38,909 bases of DNA from JBLMYQ01 sp050260055 (lineage in GTDB: Bacteria > Bacillota > Clostridia > Acetivibrionales > UBA4821), in contig JBLNBO010000028.1 in NCBI GenBank assembly GCA_050260055.1, positions 1 to 38,909 on the forward strand, given 5' to 3'. The position numbers and the translations under genes are program-made. This document shows, in pieces, positions 18,023 through 26,465 of the stretch (position 1 is its first letter; the number at the start of each line of letters is the position of its first letter). Below the pieces are notes generated by a model that saw only the letters and a program-made list of their open reading frames with translations, searched no databases and was not told the DNA's origin.

Positions 18023-18730
18023 CTATACTGCTTTCTTTAATTGAGCCAGCTCGCTCAAGGCGTTATCCAGTTCAGCTTGAACCCTTGCCAATTCTGCCTG
18101 GGCCTTTGCCAATTCTGCATAGTGATCTTTGATCTCCTCCAGATGCGGCATGATTTGTGATTTTGCCTCAATAAAAATCTTAGTATACTGAGGATAGCTT
18201 TTCCTGCACTGTTTGAAGAAAGGAAAGAAATATATTTCGGTCTCTTCTACCTGCTTCATTTTCTTCTTCGGATCGCATCCCCTTAGCGTGCTAAAATTGT
18301 GCATCCTATCTGCAGTCTTTATAATAGCAGCTTCACTATCTTCCGCTATGGCATTCAGGTAAGCACGCATATTTTCCGGTATCTTATAATCAATATTTGG
18401 TTTTTTGGTGACAAGGTCAACCAGTCTTGCAACCCTTGCGTTAAACAACCGCTCAATTATCTTTATAGTGTACTCAGGCATATCCTCAACCAAGTCATGC
18501 AGTATTGCCGCTGTGATTGTATCCTCATTTCGCACACCCATATTGATAAGAGTCATTGCTACAGCAACGCAGTGTATATAGTAGTCACTGCCGTCATCTC
18601 TCGTATATCCATTTTTTTGGCACATTTCGCGCTTGACCATCTTGTAAGCCTTTAATGCATTGTTCCATTGGAGCGTTGTAAGGTCTTCTACAAAGGTCCT
18701 TTCGAAACTATTCGTTACCTGTTCCCACAC
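18023..18730 (-). CDS. SpoT-like HD-domain (p)ppGpp hydrolase family protein with coiled-coil tail
   Basis: Residues ~25-160 carry the metal-binding signature of RelA/SpoT hydrolase domains: His53 in YIHCVAVA, HDLVED (78-83) and KTADRMHN (138-145). Hydrolases of this kind (including single-domain small alarmone hydrolases) remove pyrophosphate from ppGpp. No synthetase, TGS or ACT domain is present. The last ~37 residues (199-235) form Ala/Leu/Glu heptads (AELAKAQAELARVQAELDNA), a probable coiled coil for oligomerisation. GTG start chosen because AGGGGGG lies eight bases upstream. It is monocistronic, with its own terminator. It might hydrolyse a different nucleotide; activity is inferred from motifs only. 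Confidence 0.8.
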   Translation of the reverse strand: MWEQVTNSFERTFVEDLTTLQWNNALKAYKMVKREMCQKNGYTRDDGSDYYIHCVAVAMTLINMGVRNEDTITAAILHDLVEDMPEYTIKIIERLFNARVARLVDLVTKKPNIDYKIPENMRAYLNAIAEDSEAAIIKTADRMHNFSTLRGCDPKKKMKQVEETEIYFFPFFKQCRKSYPQYTKIFIEAKSQIMPHLEEIKDHYAELAKAQAELARVQAELDNALSELAQLKKAV

Positions 18731-18935
18731 AGCTCATCCCCCCTAAACTTAATAAAGATTCCGGGTATAATAAAGCTCCTCCTCTCAAATTAAACGTCCT
18801 TGGCTTTTTAATCTTTAGCAATGACTTTCATATGCTTATTTTTGAATCTCCCGAGTTGAATTCAACTCAGTAATGGAATGAGGTTATAACTTTATGATTT
18901 TATCAGGAAGGATTTTGGTTGTCAAACTATTCCTT

Positions 18936-19627
18936 TTTGGGGCCGCTCTAAAGTTACATTCAAAAGAGGAACTTAGGGTTCCTCTTTTGAAATCTCTTCT
19001 TGTATATAAAAACTTATTTGCCGCTTTTCACCGACGAAAATCGGCGGAAAAGTCACCACTCGCCGTGGCGGCTAATTTAGGGTTCATTGAAAAATATTTT
19101 ATGCACTTAGCGATTTGAAAACATCCTTTGGCGGTCGGCACAAAATTCGCATCCATGACTCAATTGTGCCTAACATGAACATCCTTGTTCATGTTCTCGC
19201 GTCGTCTGTTTTCTTCATCGAGTGCATCAGGAATATTTTTCACAACAATTACACTAGTGATCATAAAGCTTTTAGGTTTTAGTATCCATTTGAACGGACG
19301 AGCTTAGAGATTCTATTCCTTGCCTCAACTTCTTGCCCCAAAATACTCATCAAAGAGTATTTTAACGGGGCTAAACCTTCTTCAAGGTCTCTATGACTAG
19401 TTGAGAAAACGAAGTTTTCTTGTACCATAGCAACCACTTATGCAACTGTTTTGTAAAAGCTTCACAGAAGTTTTTACAGTGAACCCGAATGAGCCTCCGT
19501 GGCGTTTGAGCGGCGCCTTTTCCGCCAGTTTTGGGCGGTCAAAAGTGGCATAATAAGCTTCTTCTGTACTTTAGGAAAAGCTATATAAAAGGAATTTTTA
19601 ATGGTTTACTTTAGAGAGGTCCCAGAA
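18936..19627. repeat. Modular palindromic repeat, copy B (longest)
   Basis: This ~690-base copy fills most of the gene-free stretch 18731-19724. In order: left terminus GGGGCCGCTCTAAAGTTAC; hairpin CAAAAGAGGAAC.../GTTCCTCTTTTG (18961-18989); G+C-rich S module starting GCCGCTTTTCACCGACG (19020-19096); a unique segment; K module (about 19271-19320); an AAAATACTC/GAGTATTTT hairpin; a GACTAGTTGAG segment; an inverted S module (about 19479-19550); and right terminus ACTTTAGAGAGGTCCC. The two S modules in opposite orientation make the copy palindromic overall. The first ~165 bases are almost identical to copy C. An open frame at 18894-19118 is part of the repeat and not a gene. Confidence 0.85.
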
Positions 19628-19680
19628 AAGGATATTTATGAAGAGATTTAAAATTAATCATATACATGTTCAAAAAATAA

Positions 19681-19717
19681 AAAATGCTGCAAGGGGTCAA
19701 TCCCCTTGCAGCATTTT
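19681..19717 (-). terminator. Rho-independent terminator of the secreted-protein gene
   Basis: A perfect 16-bp stem AAAATGCTGCAAGGGG/CCCCTTGCAGCATTTT with a five-base loop lies just after the stop codon of the gene at 19725 on the minus strand. Confidence 0.92.
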
Positions 19718-19724
19718 TATATAG

Positions 19725-20366
19725 TTACCGTGTTACAACTACCTGATAACTATAAACTTTACTGTTGATATTCAATGATACACTAACCTTTTTCGAGGTT
19801 TCAGCGGCACCAAAGAAAAAATATATCTTTCCATAGGAAGTACTTGTGCCATCACTCCAGAGAACATATGCATCTCCACTTGCAGAGTATACCGATATGC
19901 TCCCGTCAGGCCGGATTACAGGCTTTATTGAAATGTTTCTTATCTCAGCACCAACAACTGTAATAGGATTTATTACGTTTATTGTATAAGAAGCTGCAGC
20001 ATTGAAATATGTCTCGCTTTTTCCTGCTTTCATTCTAATAAAATACTTAATGTTATAAATACCAGCGTTATTAGCGACAAAAGTGGCATTAGAAATATAT
20101 TTTCCCGTACTTTCATCGTATTCTGTCCCAAGTTTTTCCGCTTCACTCCAAGAATCTTCAAATGAAGAACCATGTTTTTCGGCTGCCGCCGTAAGCATTA
20201 CAACCTCACCGCACTTAACAGTAGAAGAAGTTGCGCTAATCATCACAGGAATTTCTTTATCTTGAGGCTGAGCTAATGATAAAGCAGGTAAAATAAAAAC
20301 AAAGATTATTACAAATACGTAAAAATAAAGTTTTTTCACACTTATTGCCTTCTTTCTTTTAAACAT
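19725..20366 (-). CDS. Secreted beta-rich protein (213 aa)
   Basis: The N-terminus is basic (MFKRKKAISVKK) and followed by a hydrophobic stretch ending in LPALSLAQP, a typical signal peptide. The mature part is Ser/Thr/Val-rich beta-type sequence: an Ig/Big-like segment (ISATSSTVKCGEVVMLTAAA, FVANNAGIYNIKYFIR) and a C-terminal segment (SGDAYVLWSDGTSTSYGKIYF). No catalytic domain is recognised. It is probably exported and loosely cell-wall or matrix associated. The start ATG is close to GAGG (short spacing); a downstream GTG (position 10) with GAAGG is an alternative. It sits alone between repeat copies B and C. Confidence 0.7.
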   Translation of the reverse strand: MFKRKKAISVKKLYFYVFVIIFVFILPALSLAQPQDKEIPVMISATSSTVKCGEVVMLTAAAEKHGSSFEDSWSEAEKLGTEYDESTGKYISNATFVANNAGIYNIKYFIRMKAGKSETYFNAAASYTINVINPITVVGAEIRNISIKPVIRPDGSISVYSASGDAYVLWSDGTSTSYGKIYFFFGAAETSKKVSVSLNINSKVYSYQVVVTR

Positions 20367-20600
20367 TAACCTCTATAATAATATTATAGCGAAGAATCAA
20401 AGAGGTTTACATAATGTGATTGCTCTATTTTTATATAGTAATTTTATACTATAGCCATTAATACTGGGGTAGCAATGCTTTGTAGTAAAAAAGTTCTAAT
20501 ATATGCATTTTTTAAGAGTCTTTGGAGCCTTTTTATATGCCGCTTTTGATATCAAAATCGGCGAAAAAGTTTACGGTGCGCGCCATATGCAATTTTCATT

Positions 20601-21055
20601 TTTGGGGTCGCTCTAAAGTTACATTAAAAAGAGGCACCTAGGGTTCCTCTTTTGGAATCTCTTTTTGTATATAAAAACTTATTTGCCGCTTTTCACCGAC
20701 GAAAATCGGCGGAAAAGTCGCCACTCGCCGTGGCGGCTAATTTAGGGTTCATTGAAAAATATTTTTCACAACAATTGCACTAGCGTTCATGAAGCTTTTA
20801 GGTTTTAGCATCCATTTGAACGGACAAGCTTAGAGATTCTATTCCGCAGGTGAAGACTGAAGCCGGAAAAATGGCAGGAAGCCATTTTTAAGTTTAAGCA
20901 GCAAGGAAGCTGCTGTTAAACTGACGGCAAAAAGTTGAGGCAAGGAATTAGAATCTCTTGCTAGGGAGTGAGGGATGCAAGTAAAAAGAGGAAAGGATTT
21001 CAAAAGGAAGACCTTAGGTTTTCCTTTTGAAAAGTAACTTTAGAAAGGCCCCAGA
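20601..21055. repeat. Modular palindromic repeat, copy C (best-defined termini)
   Basis: The left terminus GGGGTCGCTCTAAAGTTAC (20604-20622) and right terminus GTAACTTTAGAAAGGCCCC (about 21034-21052) are imperfect inverted repeats of each other. Inside are a GAGG...CCTC hairpin (20626-20654), the S module (20684-20760), an AACAATTGCAC segment, the K module (20809-20854), GCAGGTG and a hairpin-rich tail with CAAAAGGAAgACC/GGTTTTCCTTTTG (21001-21029). A degenerate piece of an S module also lies just before it (about 20540-20575). Together they fill the gene-free stretch 20367-21193. The tail (about 20930-21053) matches copy D in reverse orientation. Confidence 0.85.
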
Positions 21056-21090
21056 AAAAAATTTATAAATAATTTAAAAAATACCCCCTC

Positions 21091-21106
21091 AACGCTTTAA
21101 AGCGTT
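21091..21106. promoter_or_regulatory. Perfect 16-base palindrome before pcm
   Basis: AACGCTTTAAAGCGTT is a perfect palindrome followed by a T-rich run (ATAATTTTTTTT), about 90 bases before the pcm start. It could be a small terminator for anything entering from the repeat or an operator. A second small inverted repeat (GCCAAAA/TTTTTGGC, about 21126-21143) follows. Confidence 0.4.
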
Positions 21107-21193
21107 ATAATTTTTTTTAGATTAGCCAAAACCCTTTTTGGCAATATTATAACTATCTACAGATTTATAAATCTTTAAAGCGGGGAAAAGAAT

Positions 21194-21808
21194 ATGGATA
21201 ATACTGATTTCTCATATATTTTCAAAAACAAGGCTGTTTATGATGTACTTTCAACACTCGACAGATCATCTTTTATTGATACTGATGAAAAAAAGTATTC
21301 AAACTATGATGCTGCACTCTCCATCGGATACGGTCAGACAATATCCCAGCCCTCTTTAGTCGCACTGATGATAGACCTTCTTGATGTAAAAGCGAATCAC
21401 ACAGTCCTTGAAATCGGAACCGGCTCAGGATATCAAACAGCTTTCCTTGCCCAGCTGGCAGGCAGGGTTTACACGATTGAAGTTATTAAGGAGCTTTCTA
21501 ATATTGCGGAGGGTAAGCTTAGAAGGATAGGTTATGCAAACATTTTCTTTAAAGTAGGTGATGGAAGTGAAGGATGGCCTGAAAAAGCTCCTTATGACAG
21601 GATAATTGTTTCTGCGGCAGCAGGTGAAATTCCTCCGGCGCTTATCGAACAGCTTTCTCTCGGTGGAAAAATGATTATCCCGGTTGGTGAAAAGGGTGGA
21701 CAGGATTTGATTCTTGTTTCGAAGGATATTAATGGGGTTGTTGTAAAGAAGTCTGTTGAAAAAGTTAGATTTGTAGAGTTTGTAGGGAAGTATGGGTGGA
21801 AGTCCTGA
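21194..21808 (+). CDS. pcm: Protein-L-isoaspartate O-methyltransferase
   Basis: This 204-aa protein is of the usual family length (~200-220). It carries the family signature GYGQTISQPSLVALM (45-59) and the SAM-binding motif VLEIGTGSGYQTAFLA (71-86), then YDRIIVSAAAGEIPPAL and GGKMIIPVG. The enzyme transfers methyl from SAM to abnormal L-isoaspartyl residues so that damaged cytosolic proteins can be repaired. A GGGG-type ribosome binding site precedes the ATG. It is convergent with the DinD-like gene, 22 bases apart, with no clear terminator between them. Confidence 0.9.
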   Translation: MDNTDFSYIFKNKAVYDVLSTLDRSSFIDTDEKKYSNYDAALSIGYGQTISQPSLVALMIDLLDVKANHTVLEIGTGSGYQTAFLAQLAGRVYTIEVIKELSNIAEGKLRRIGYANIFFKVGDGSEGWPEKAPYDRIIVSAAAGEIPPALIEQLSLGGKMIIPVGEKGGQDLILVSKDINGVVVKKSVEKVRFVEFVGKYGWKS

Positions 21809-21830
21809 CGAAGCTATTTGCCACCGAACC

Positions 21831-22661
21831 TTATTTATTTAAAATAACTTTTCCTGTTTTAGCATTTTGTGATGTAACCGCCTTTTTCCCGGTCCTTTTC
21901 TCAACTTCCTCTTTGGCAACTTTCGCTACAGTACCGCCTTCAACGGCAACTTCTTTGTTCTCATCAAAACCGAATGGATTCTTTTCCCTTGAAATCTCTG
22001 TTGATGATACCTCTGCAAGCATATTAAGAACCAGCTCCAGATTTGTCATATTATCTCTGAGACTTTCCTTCTTTAATCCCTTCAGATTTTTGTATTCTCT
22101 GGTTGTCATTCCTGTCCAGGCTTTTGTCATTTCATCGGTCAAGATTGCATATTCTGAACCTTTTGTTATTCCTCCCTGCTTCCATTCATCGGTAAGTTCT
22201 TTCCTCGCATCTATGGTCTTCAATCTTTGGTTTATCCAATCTTCGGAATAGCCTTTCTTCCGATAAAAATCTAGCGCTCTTACTATTGCTTTTTCCGGGT
22301 CGTAGATTTCATCTATTCTTTCATTTCCTACCTTTGCCAACCAGAGTTTGAATGGTTCGGCATTTTTTGAAGGAATTGATTGGATAAGTCTTAGCAACTG
22401 TTCTGTGTTTGCAACATCTGTTATTCTCATTTTTCCATCAATGGCTGGCATTTTCAAAGTGTGACAATTTGTCACGGTTTCGTTCCCCTCATTTTTAAGA
22501 CGTTCTTTTAGCTTTCTCCAGTAAGCATTTGCATCAATACTATTTGTCAGAACTAAGACAACATCAACAATAGAAAAATACCATTGTTCCTCGTTATCAT
22601 CCCAATGAGTTCTTATTTGCTTTTCATTGAATAATTTAATTGCTTTTTCACTGTTTTTCAT
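21831..22661 (-). CDS. BRO-N domain protein, DinD-like (DNA-damage-inducible)
   Basis: This 276-aa protein has an N-terminal BRO domain (KIRTHWDDNEEQWYFSIVDV-type segment near residues 15-35, EQLLRLIQSIPSKNAEPFKLWLAKVG near 82-107). A long conserved region follows (EYAILTDEMTKAWTGMTTREYKNLKGL), characteristic of DinD and chromosomal BRO-family proteins. E. coli DinD (a related family) is SOS-induced and antagonises RecA filaments. Here a perfect Gram-positive LexA box sits at the promoter, supporting damage control. It has its own promoter and a GAGGT ribosome binding site, and is separated from the upstream helicase gene by a terminator. A phage-antirepressor origin is possible. Confidence 0.85.
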   Translation of the reverse strand: MKNSEKAIKLFNEKQIRTHWDDNEEQWYFSIVDVVLVLTNSIDANAYWRKLKERLKNEGNETVTNCHTLKMPAIDGKMRITDVANTEQLLRLIQSIPSKNAEPFKLWLAKVGNERIDEIYDPEKAIVRALDFYRKKGYSEDWINQRLKTIDARKELTDEWKQGGITKGSEYAILTDEMTKAWTGMTTREYKNLKGLKKESLRDNMTNLELVLNMLAEVSSTEISREKNPFGFDENKEVAVEGGTVAKVAKEEVEKRTGKKAVTSQNAKTGKVILNK

Positions 22662-22692
22662 ATACTTACCTCACTTTTACTTCTATGCCATT

Positions 22693-22706
22693 CGAACATT
22701 CGTTCG
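22693..22706. promoter_or_regulatory. LexA (SOS) box
   Basis: CGAAC-ATTC-GTTCG is a perfect match to the Gram-positive LexA/DinR operator core GAAC-N4-GTTC, with symmetric flanking C/G. It lies 32 bases upstream of the DinD-like start codon and just downstream of the -10 box, where LexA binding would block transcription. Confidence 0.85.
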
Positions 22707-22711
22707 TATTT

Positions 22712-22740
22712 ATTTTAATCCATTTTCTGTTAAATGTAAA
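22712..22740 (-). promoter_or_regulatory. Sigma-A promoter of the DinD-like gene
   Basis: On the minus strand TTTACA (22740-22735), a 17-base spacer and TAAAAT (22717-22712) form a good promoter. The predicted start of transcription falls inside the LexA box. Confidence 0.7.
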
Positions 22741-22742
22741 GA

Positions 22743-22769
22743 AAAACAAGAGAACTATTCCCTTGTTTT
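22743..22769 (-). terminator. Rho-independent terminator of the helicase gene
   Basis: AAAACAAG and CTTGTTTT, extended by GGA/TCT pairing, form a hairpin followed by T's on the minus strand, 26 bases after the stop codon at 22796. Confidence 0.7.
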
Positions 22770-22795
22770 AAAATCATTCTTCTTGCCATAATCTT

Positions 22796-24751
22796 TTATT
22801 CATCAATTAAAAATTCATCGGAATCTTCAGCTGCTTTTTTTCTAATAAACTCATTTATATTAGCCTTTTCTTTGTTCATTATCAATTTGAGCCTTTCTTT
22901 TAAATACTTCCCGAGACTTTCATCGCAACAATAAACATAACAACCTTTTTGGCCTCTTGACATTAATGTTCTATATGTATTCTTAATTATTTCATCTGAA
23001 ATAGCTATAGCTTTGTTTTTTTCTTTCTCATAAAGCCGCTTGATTCCTTTTAAAGATTGGTCTGTCTTAGCTCTTTTTGTAAAATCCGTTAGAATTCTTT
23101 TACCATCATATCTTAAATCATTTCCAATAATAACTCCGATATAATCAAATTCAAGTCCTTGTGATGTATGGATGCAACCAATCTGATTAACTGAATCTTT
23201 ATCTATTGCCCATGTAGTTGTATTACCTAAATTCCAACTCATATTAAAATCGAATTCTTGTATTGAAATATCATATGAGCTTTCGTTATTCCTGTCTTCT
23301 GAGTTCCAATCCCAACAGTATCCCGCGACTATTCTAGCCTTATTATTAATTTTGTTTTTCTCAAATATCAAATCCCTTAAATCATTAGGACTACTCACTA
23401 CCTGAAAATCATAATCAAATTCAAACCCATCATAATTTGCTGTCTCATGTATCTCAAGTACATCATCCAGCCATGCAATATAGCCGTCTGAACCATTGCA
23501 TCTGAATTGAGACTCTAGTTTCATTTCAACTATTTCAGCATTAAATTGTTTTGCATATTTATATATTTCTTCTTTTTTACCTGCATCATCAATATGAATC
23601 CTTTGGCTCTCGTCTATAAAAAAAACTGAAAATTTTGAAGCATTAATTATTTCCTTTGTTTGATTTTCTCCTTTATTCTTGAACATACCTGATTTTTCTC
23701 CCAAACGATGCGCTTCATCAACAATCAAAGCATCAAACTCATTTTTTTCTGCATCATAATAAACACCTGACCCCTTAAATAGGTTTTGTATAAATGTCTT
23801 TCTATAATTTCTCTGGAGCTTATTAGAATATACTTCCCTGGGGGCTTGGTTCTTTGTAACATACTGGCATACCAATCCTTCTGATGACAATTTGACTAGT
23901 AAATTAATCGCTAGGACTGATTTGCCAGTTCCCGGTCCTCCTTCAACAATAAGCACATTCTTTTTTCCCGTCCTATAAGAAATTCTTGCTTTAGCCAACG
24001 CTTCCTCAAATGCTTCTTTTTGTTCATCAATCATAATAAACTCTTCATTCCCTTCAAGCATTTTAAGAAGACTATCTTGTAAAGACTTCGATGGCCGTAT
24101 TTTACCATTTTCTATGATATAAAGTGTTTCTTTGTGATCAGGCTTCTTTATATATTTAGTTATGAATTCTCTTAGCTTAAAGATATCTCCTTTTGTGAAA
24201 ATCGGTGATTCCGCTAAATAATTACTATATACTTCATTAACAATTGGATCTTGTTCTCTAATAAAATAATTATGCAGATATGCACAAGGATAAAGTCTAA
24301 CTTGCTCTACTTGAACTGACTCATTATACTGAGATATAAGTTGTGCATATGACCATGCTTGATAAGAGGGGTGTTTTGTATATGTCTTTCCATAGTATGG
24401 GGTTTTTACAATTCCATCTCTATCGGTAACTGCTTCAATCTCCTTATCCCATTGTTTCAACTCAATAATGATTACCGAATTTCTATCTTCGCTGTCATAT
24501 CCAGACAACATAAAATCTATCCTGTTAGAAGTTTTAGGAATTTTATATTCAATAGCTACCCCACACTCATCTGGGATATCCGGAGTATTTAATACCTTAA
24601 GCATATAATTCATCGAATTATTCCATGCATTTACTTCTCTTTCAGAAGTACGCCCGGTTTTTTCCTTATAAGTGTTATAAATCTTTAAAGCAATTTCATC
24701 CTTTAAAGTATCAAAAACGAATTCTTTTTTCGTTGCTTCATAAACTATCAT
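22796..24751 (-). CDS. DUF2075 (Schlafen-type) helicase with PD-(D/E)XK nuclease-like N-terminus
   Basis: In this 651-aa protein, residues ~60-100 show a PD-(D/E)XK-like pattern: Asp79 in RIDFML and Glu97-Leu-Lys99 in VIIIELKQW. A superfamily 1 helicase core follows: Walker A VEGGPGTGKSVLA (near 270), Walker B ALIVDEAHRLG (near 345), FFIDESQRI, a CIHTSQGLEFDYIGVIIG motif V region and NTYRTLMSRGQKGCYVY motif VI. This is the arrangement of DUF2075/Schlafen group 3 proteins, often found in accessory regions. It likely unwinds and cuts DNA or RNA. It lies 35 bases after radC on the same strand, suggesting cotranscription. A restriction or defence role is inferred, not shown. Confidence 0.85.
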   Translation of the reverse strand: MIVYEATKKEFVFDTLKDEIALKIYNTYKEKTGRTSEREVNAWNNSMNYMLKVLNTPDIPDECGVAIEYKIPKTSNRIDFMLSGYDSEDRNSVIIIELKQWDKEIEAVTDRDGIVKTPYYGKTYTKHPSYQAWSYAQLISQYNESVQVEQVRLYPCAYLHNYFIREQDPIVNEVYSNYLAESPIFTKGDIFKLREFITKYIKKPDHKETLYIIENGKIRPSKSLQDSLLKMLEGNEEFIMIDEQKEAFEEALAKARISYRTGKKNVLIVEGGPGTGKSVLAINLLVKLSSEGLVCQYVTKNQAPREVYSNKLQRNYRKTFIQNLFKGSGVYYDAEKNEFDALIVDEAHRLGEKSGMFKNKGENQTKEIINASKFSVFFIDESQRIHIDDAGKKEEIYKYAKQFNAEIVEMKLESQFRCNGSDGYIAWLDDVLEIHETANYDGFEFDYDFQVVSSPNDLRDLIFEKNKINNKARIVAGYCWDWNSEDRNNESSYDISIQEFDFNMSWNLGNTTTWAIDKDSVNQIGCIHTSQGLEFDYIGVIIGNDLRYDGKRILTDFTKRAKTDQSLKGIKRLYEKEKNKAIAISDEIIKNTYRTLMSRGQKGCYVYCCDESLGKYLKERLKLIMNKEKANINEFIRKKAAEDSDEFLIDE

Positions 24752-24786
24752 ATTTTCTCCCGATATTAATTAGATTTTTTGAATTC

Positions 24787-25464
24787 TTAAAAAAGGCTTT
24801 GCTGTTTTAAACTTATATACTCATTTCCCGCAACAATTATATGATCCAAAACCTTTATTGATATTGGGTCAAGAGCCGAAACAATTGTTTTCGTGACTTC
24901 AATATCATCATTTGACGGTTTAAGACTACCACCCGGATGATTATGTGCTAAAATCACACTATTTGCTTGATACCGCAAAACCAATTCAACAATTAGTCTT
25001 GGATACACTGCAACCTCATTCAAAGTTCCCTCATGAACAAGTGCCGCATGGTTTAACTTATTTTGTGAATCTAAGCACAATACAAAAAAATTCTCATATC
25101 GCCTTCCAATAAATAATGAAACAAGATACTCTCCGGCTTTCTTTGTACTATTTAATATTATTCTTTCGCCCTGTTTTCCAGTCATATACTTCCTTGAAAG
25201 GGACGGAACTAAGGAAATCAAAATTGCTGTGTTTTCACTTACTCCACACTTAAGACTTATATCTTTTGGGTTTGCCTCAAAAAGAGCTGCTAAACTTCCA
25301 AATGCATTTATCATCCTATGCGCAATTTCGTTCGTATCCTTCATTGGAATTGAATAGAAAAGTATGAGTTCAAGAATTTGGTGGTCAGTAAATGAATCCA
25401 GCCCATCATTTAAATATCTTCGCTTAACCCTTTTCCTGTGTCCTGCATGAACATTATTATCCAT
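24787..25464 (-). CDS. radC: RadC/MPN (JAMM) family protein
   Basis: This 225-aa protein has an N-terminal helix-hairpin-helix part (HQILELILFYSIP, FGSLAALFEA, LKCGVSENTAILI) and a C-terminal JAMM metallo-domain: HEGTLNEV and AHNHPGGSLKPSNDD (HxHPxGxxxPSxxD, about 173-187). RadC proteins were named for DNA repair, but their reaction is unknown; many copies sit on mobile or defence regions. The ATG at 25464 has AGAGGAAC at correct spacing and is preferred to the ATG at 25482. It is the first gene of a unit with the DUF2075 helicase. It may be an accessory rather than the housekeeping copy, as no mreB or maf genes are near. Confidence 0.85.
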   Translation of the reverse strand: MDNNVHAGHRKRVKRRYLNDGLDSFTDHQILELILFYSIPMKDTNEIAHRMINAFGSLAALFEANPKDISLKCGVSENTAILISLVPSLSRKYMTGKQGERIILNSTKKAGEYLVSLFIGRRYENFFVLCLDSQNKLNHAALVHEGTLNEVAVYPRLIVELVLRYQANSVILAHNHPGGSLKPSNDDIEVTKTIVSALDPISIKVLDHIIVAGNEYISLKQQSLF

Positions 25465-25543
25465 CTTAGTTCCTCTTATCATTTATACATCTATTAATTA
25501 TCTAATTTGTTATTTCCCTAAACCTGCAAGGCCAAAAACGCAA

Positions 25544-25576
25544 AGAAATCTTAAAGCATCCCGATTTAAGATTTCT
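25544..25576 (-). terminator. Rho-independent terminator after the racemase gene
   Basis: A 12-bp perfect stem AGAAATCTTAAA/TTTAAGATTTCT is followed on the minus strand by TTTGCGTTTTT. It lies about 70 bases after the racemase stop. Confidence 0.65.
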
Positions 25577-25644
25577 TCTCTCTCTATCTATCACAAACAA
25601 TTCTATGCTTTTCACCAAAATCTGTCAAGAAACGCCCAAAGCCT

Positions 25645-26334
25645 CTACCCCAGCAATTCCTCCACCGTCGCATCAGCAAATATCTTCATAGTATCAAATA
25701 TTTTCAAAACCGGATGTTTAGGAATCAATAACTGCAAATCCGTACAAGCCAGTACCACACAATCAACTTTGCTCTTCTCATAATCATTAATAATCCTGAT
25801 AAGTTCATCCCTATCCTTTGAATTCTGCTGACCCATTACCAAATTGTGAATAATCTTACCCATTTTTGCCTGTTGAAAGCTATCCGGAGTCACATACCCT
25901 ATACCGTTTTTCTCAAAAGCTTTTTCATACAGCTTGTTTTGAATGGTTGCAGAAGTCGAAACAATTCCAACCTTATTAAAGCTGTTTCTCTTTAAAAATT
26001 TCACCGTCTCTTCAACCACACTCAAAACAGGAATACTTACAGCGCCCCTGATTTCTTCAATGAATATATGCAGAGAATTACACGGCATAACAATAAAATC
26101 AGCACCTGCTTTTTCAAGCCTTTTAGCCTCATTGGTTAAAAAGGGAATATATCTCTCTGACCCTTGATTCTTTGTAATCAGGTCTTCTTCAATCTGATAT
26201 GGCAATGGAACACTTGCGATTATAATTCCCGGCCTGCTCTCTTTCGAATTCTTATAACACGAAAAAACTATATCCAAATAGAATTCTGCTGTTGTTTCAG
26301 GACCAAGACCACCGATTATTCCTACGGTTTTCAT
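25645..26334 (-). CDS. Aspartate/glutamate racemase family protein
   Basis: This 229-aa protein has the family N-terminus KTVGIIGGLGPETTAEFY and the two catalytic cysteines in VMPCNS (Cys85) and VLACTD (Cys197), which act as acid and base in cofactor-independent racemisation. Length and motifs match aspartate racemases (YgeA/RacX-like). The product could supply D-aspartate for cell-wall cross-bridges or act on another amino acid. A GGGGGAA-type ribosome binding site precedes the ATG. It is monocistronic, bounded by a terminator and by repeat copy D. Confidence 0.88.
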   Translation of the reverse strand: MKTVGIIGGLGPETTAEFYLDIVFSCYKNSKESRPGIIIASVPLPYQIEEDLITKNQGSERYIPFLTNEAKRLEKAGADFIVMPCNSLHIFIEEIRGAVSIPVLSVVEETVKFLKRNSFNKVGIVSTSATIQNKLYEKAFEKNGIGYVTPDSFQQAKMGKIIHNLVMGQQNSKDRDELIRIINDYEKSKVDCVVLACTDLQLLIPKHPVLKIFDTMKIFADATVEELLG

Positions 26335-26465
26335 ACCTATTCCCCCTTTATTCCCTGCTTTTTTCTATGTAGATATTATATAACAATAGTTCATCTAATG
26401 AAATTTAAAATTAACTTTATCGTTTCTATGGTTAGTATGAAAAGCTTTTTTAGCAAACCTCTTTC

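Noticed and set aside
18950..18990. LexA-like words in the repeat hairpins (GAAC...GTTC)
   Set aside because: The spacing between half-sites is five or six bases, not four, and the words are part of the hairpin palindrome.
18894..19118. Open frame of 74 codons
   Set aside because: It runs through the left end of repeat copy B, has no convincing ribosome binding site, and reads through hairpins shared with non-coding copies.
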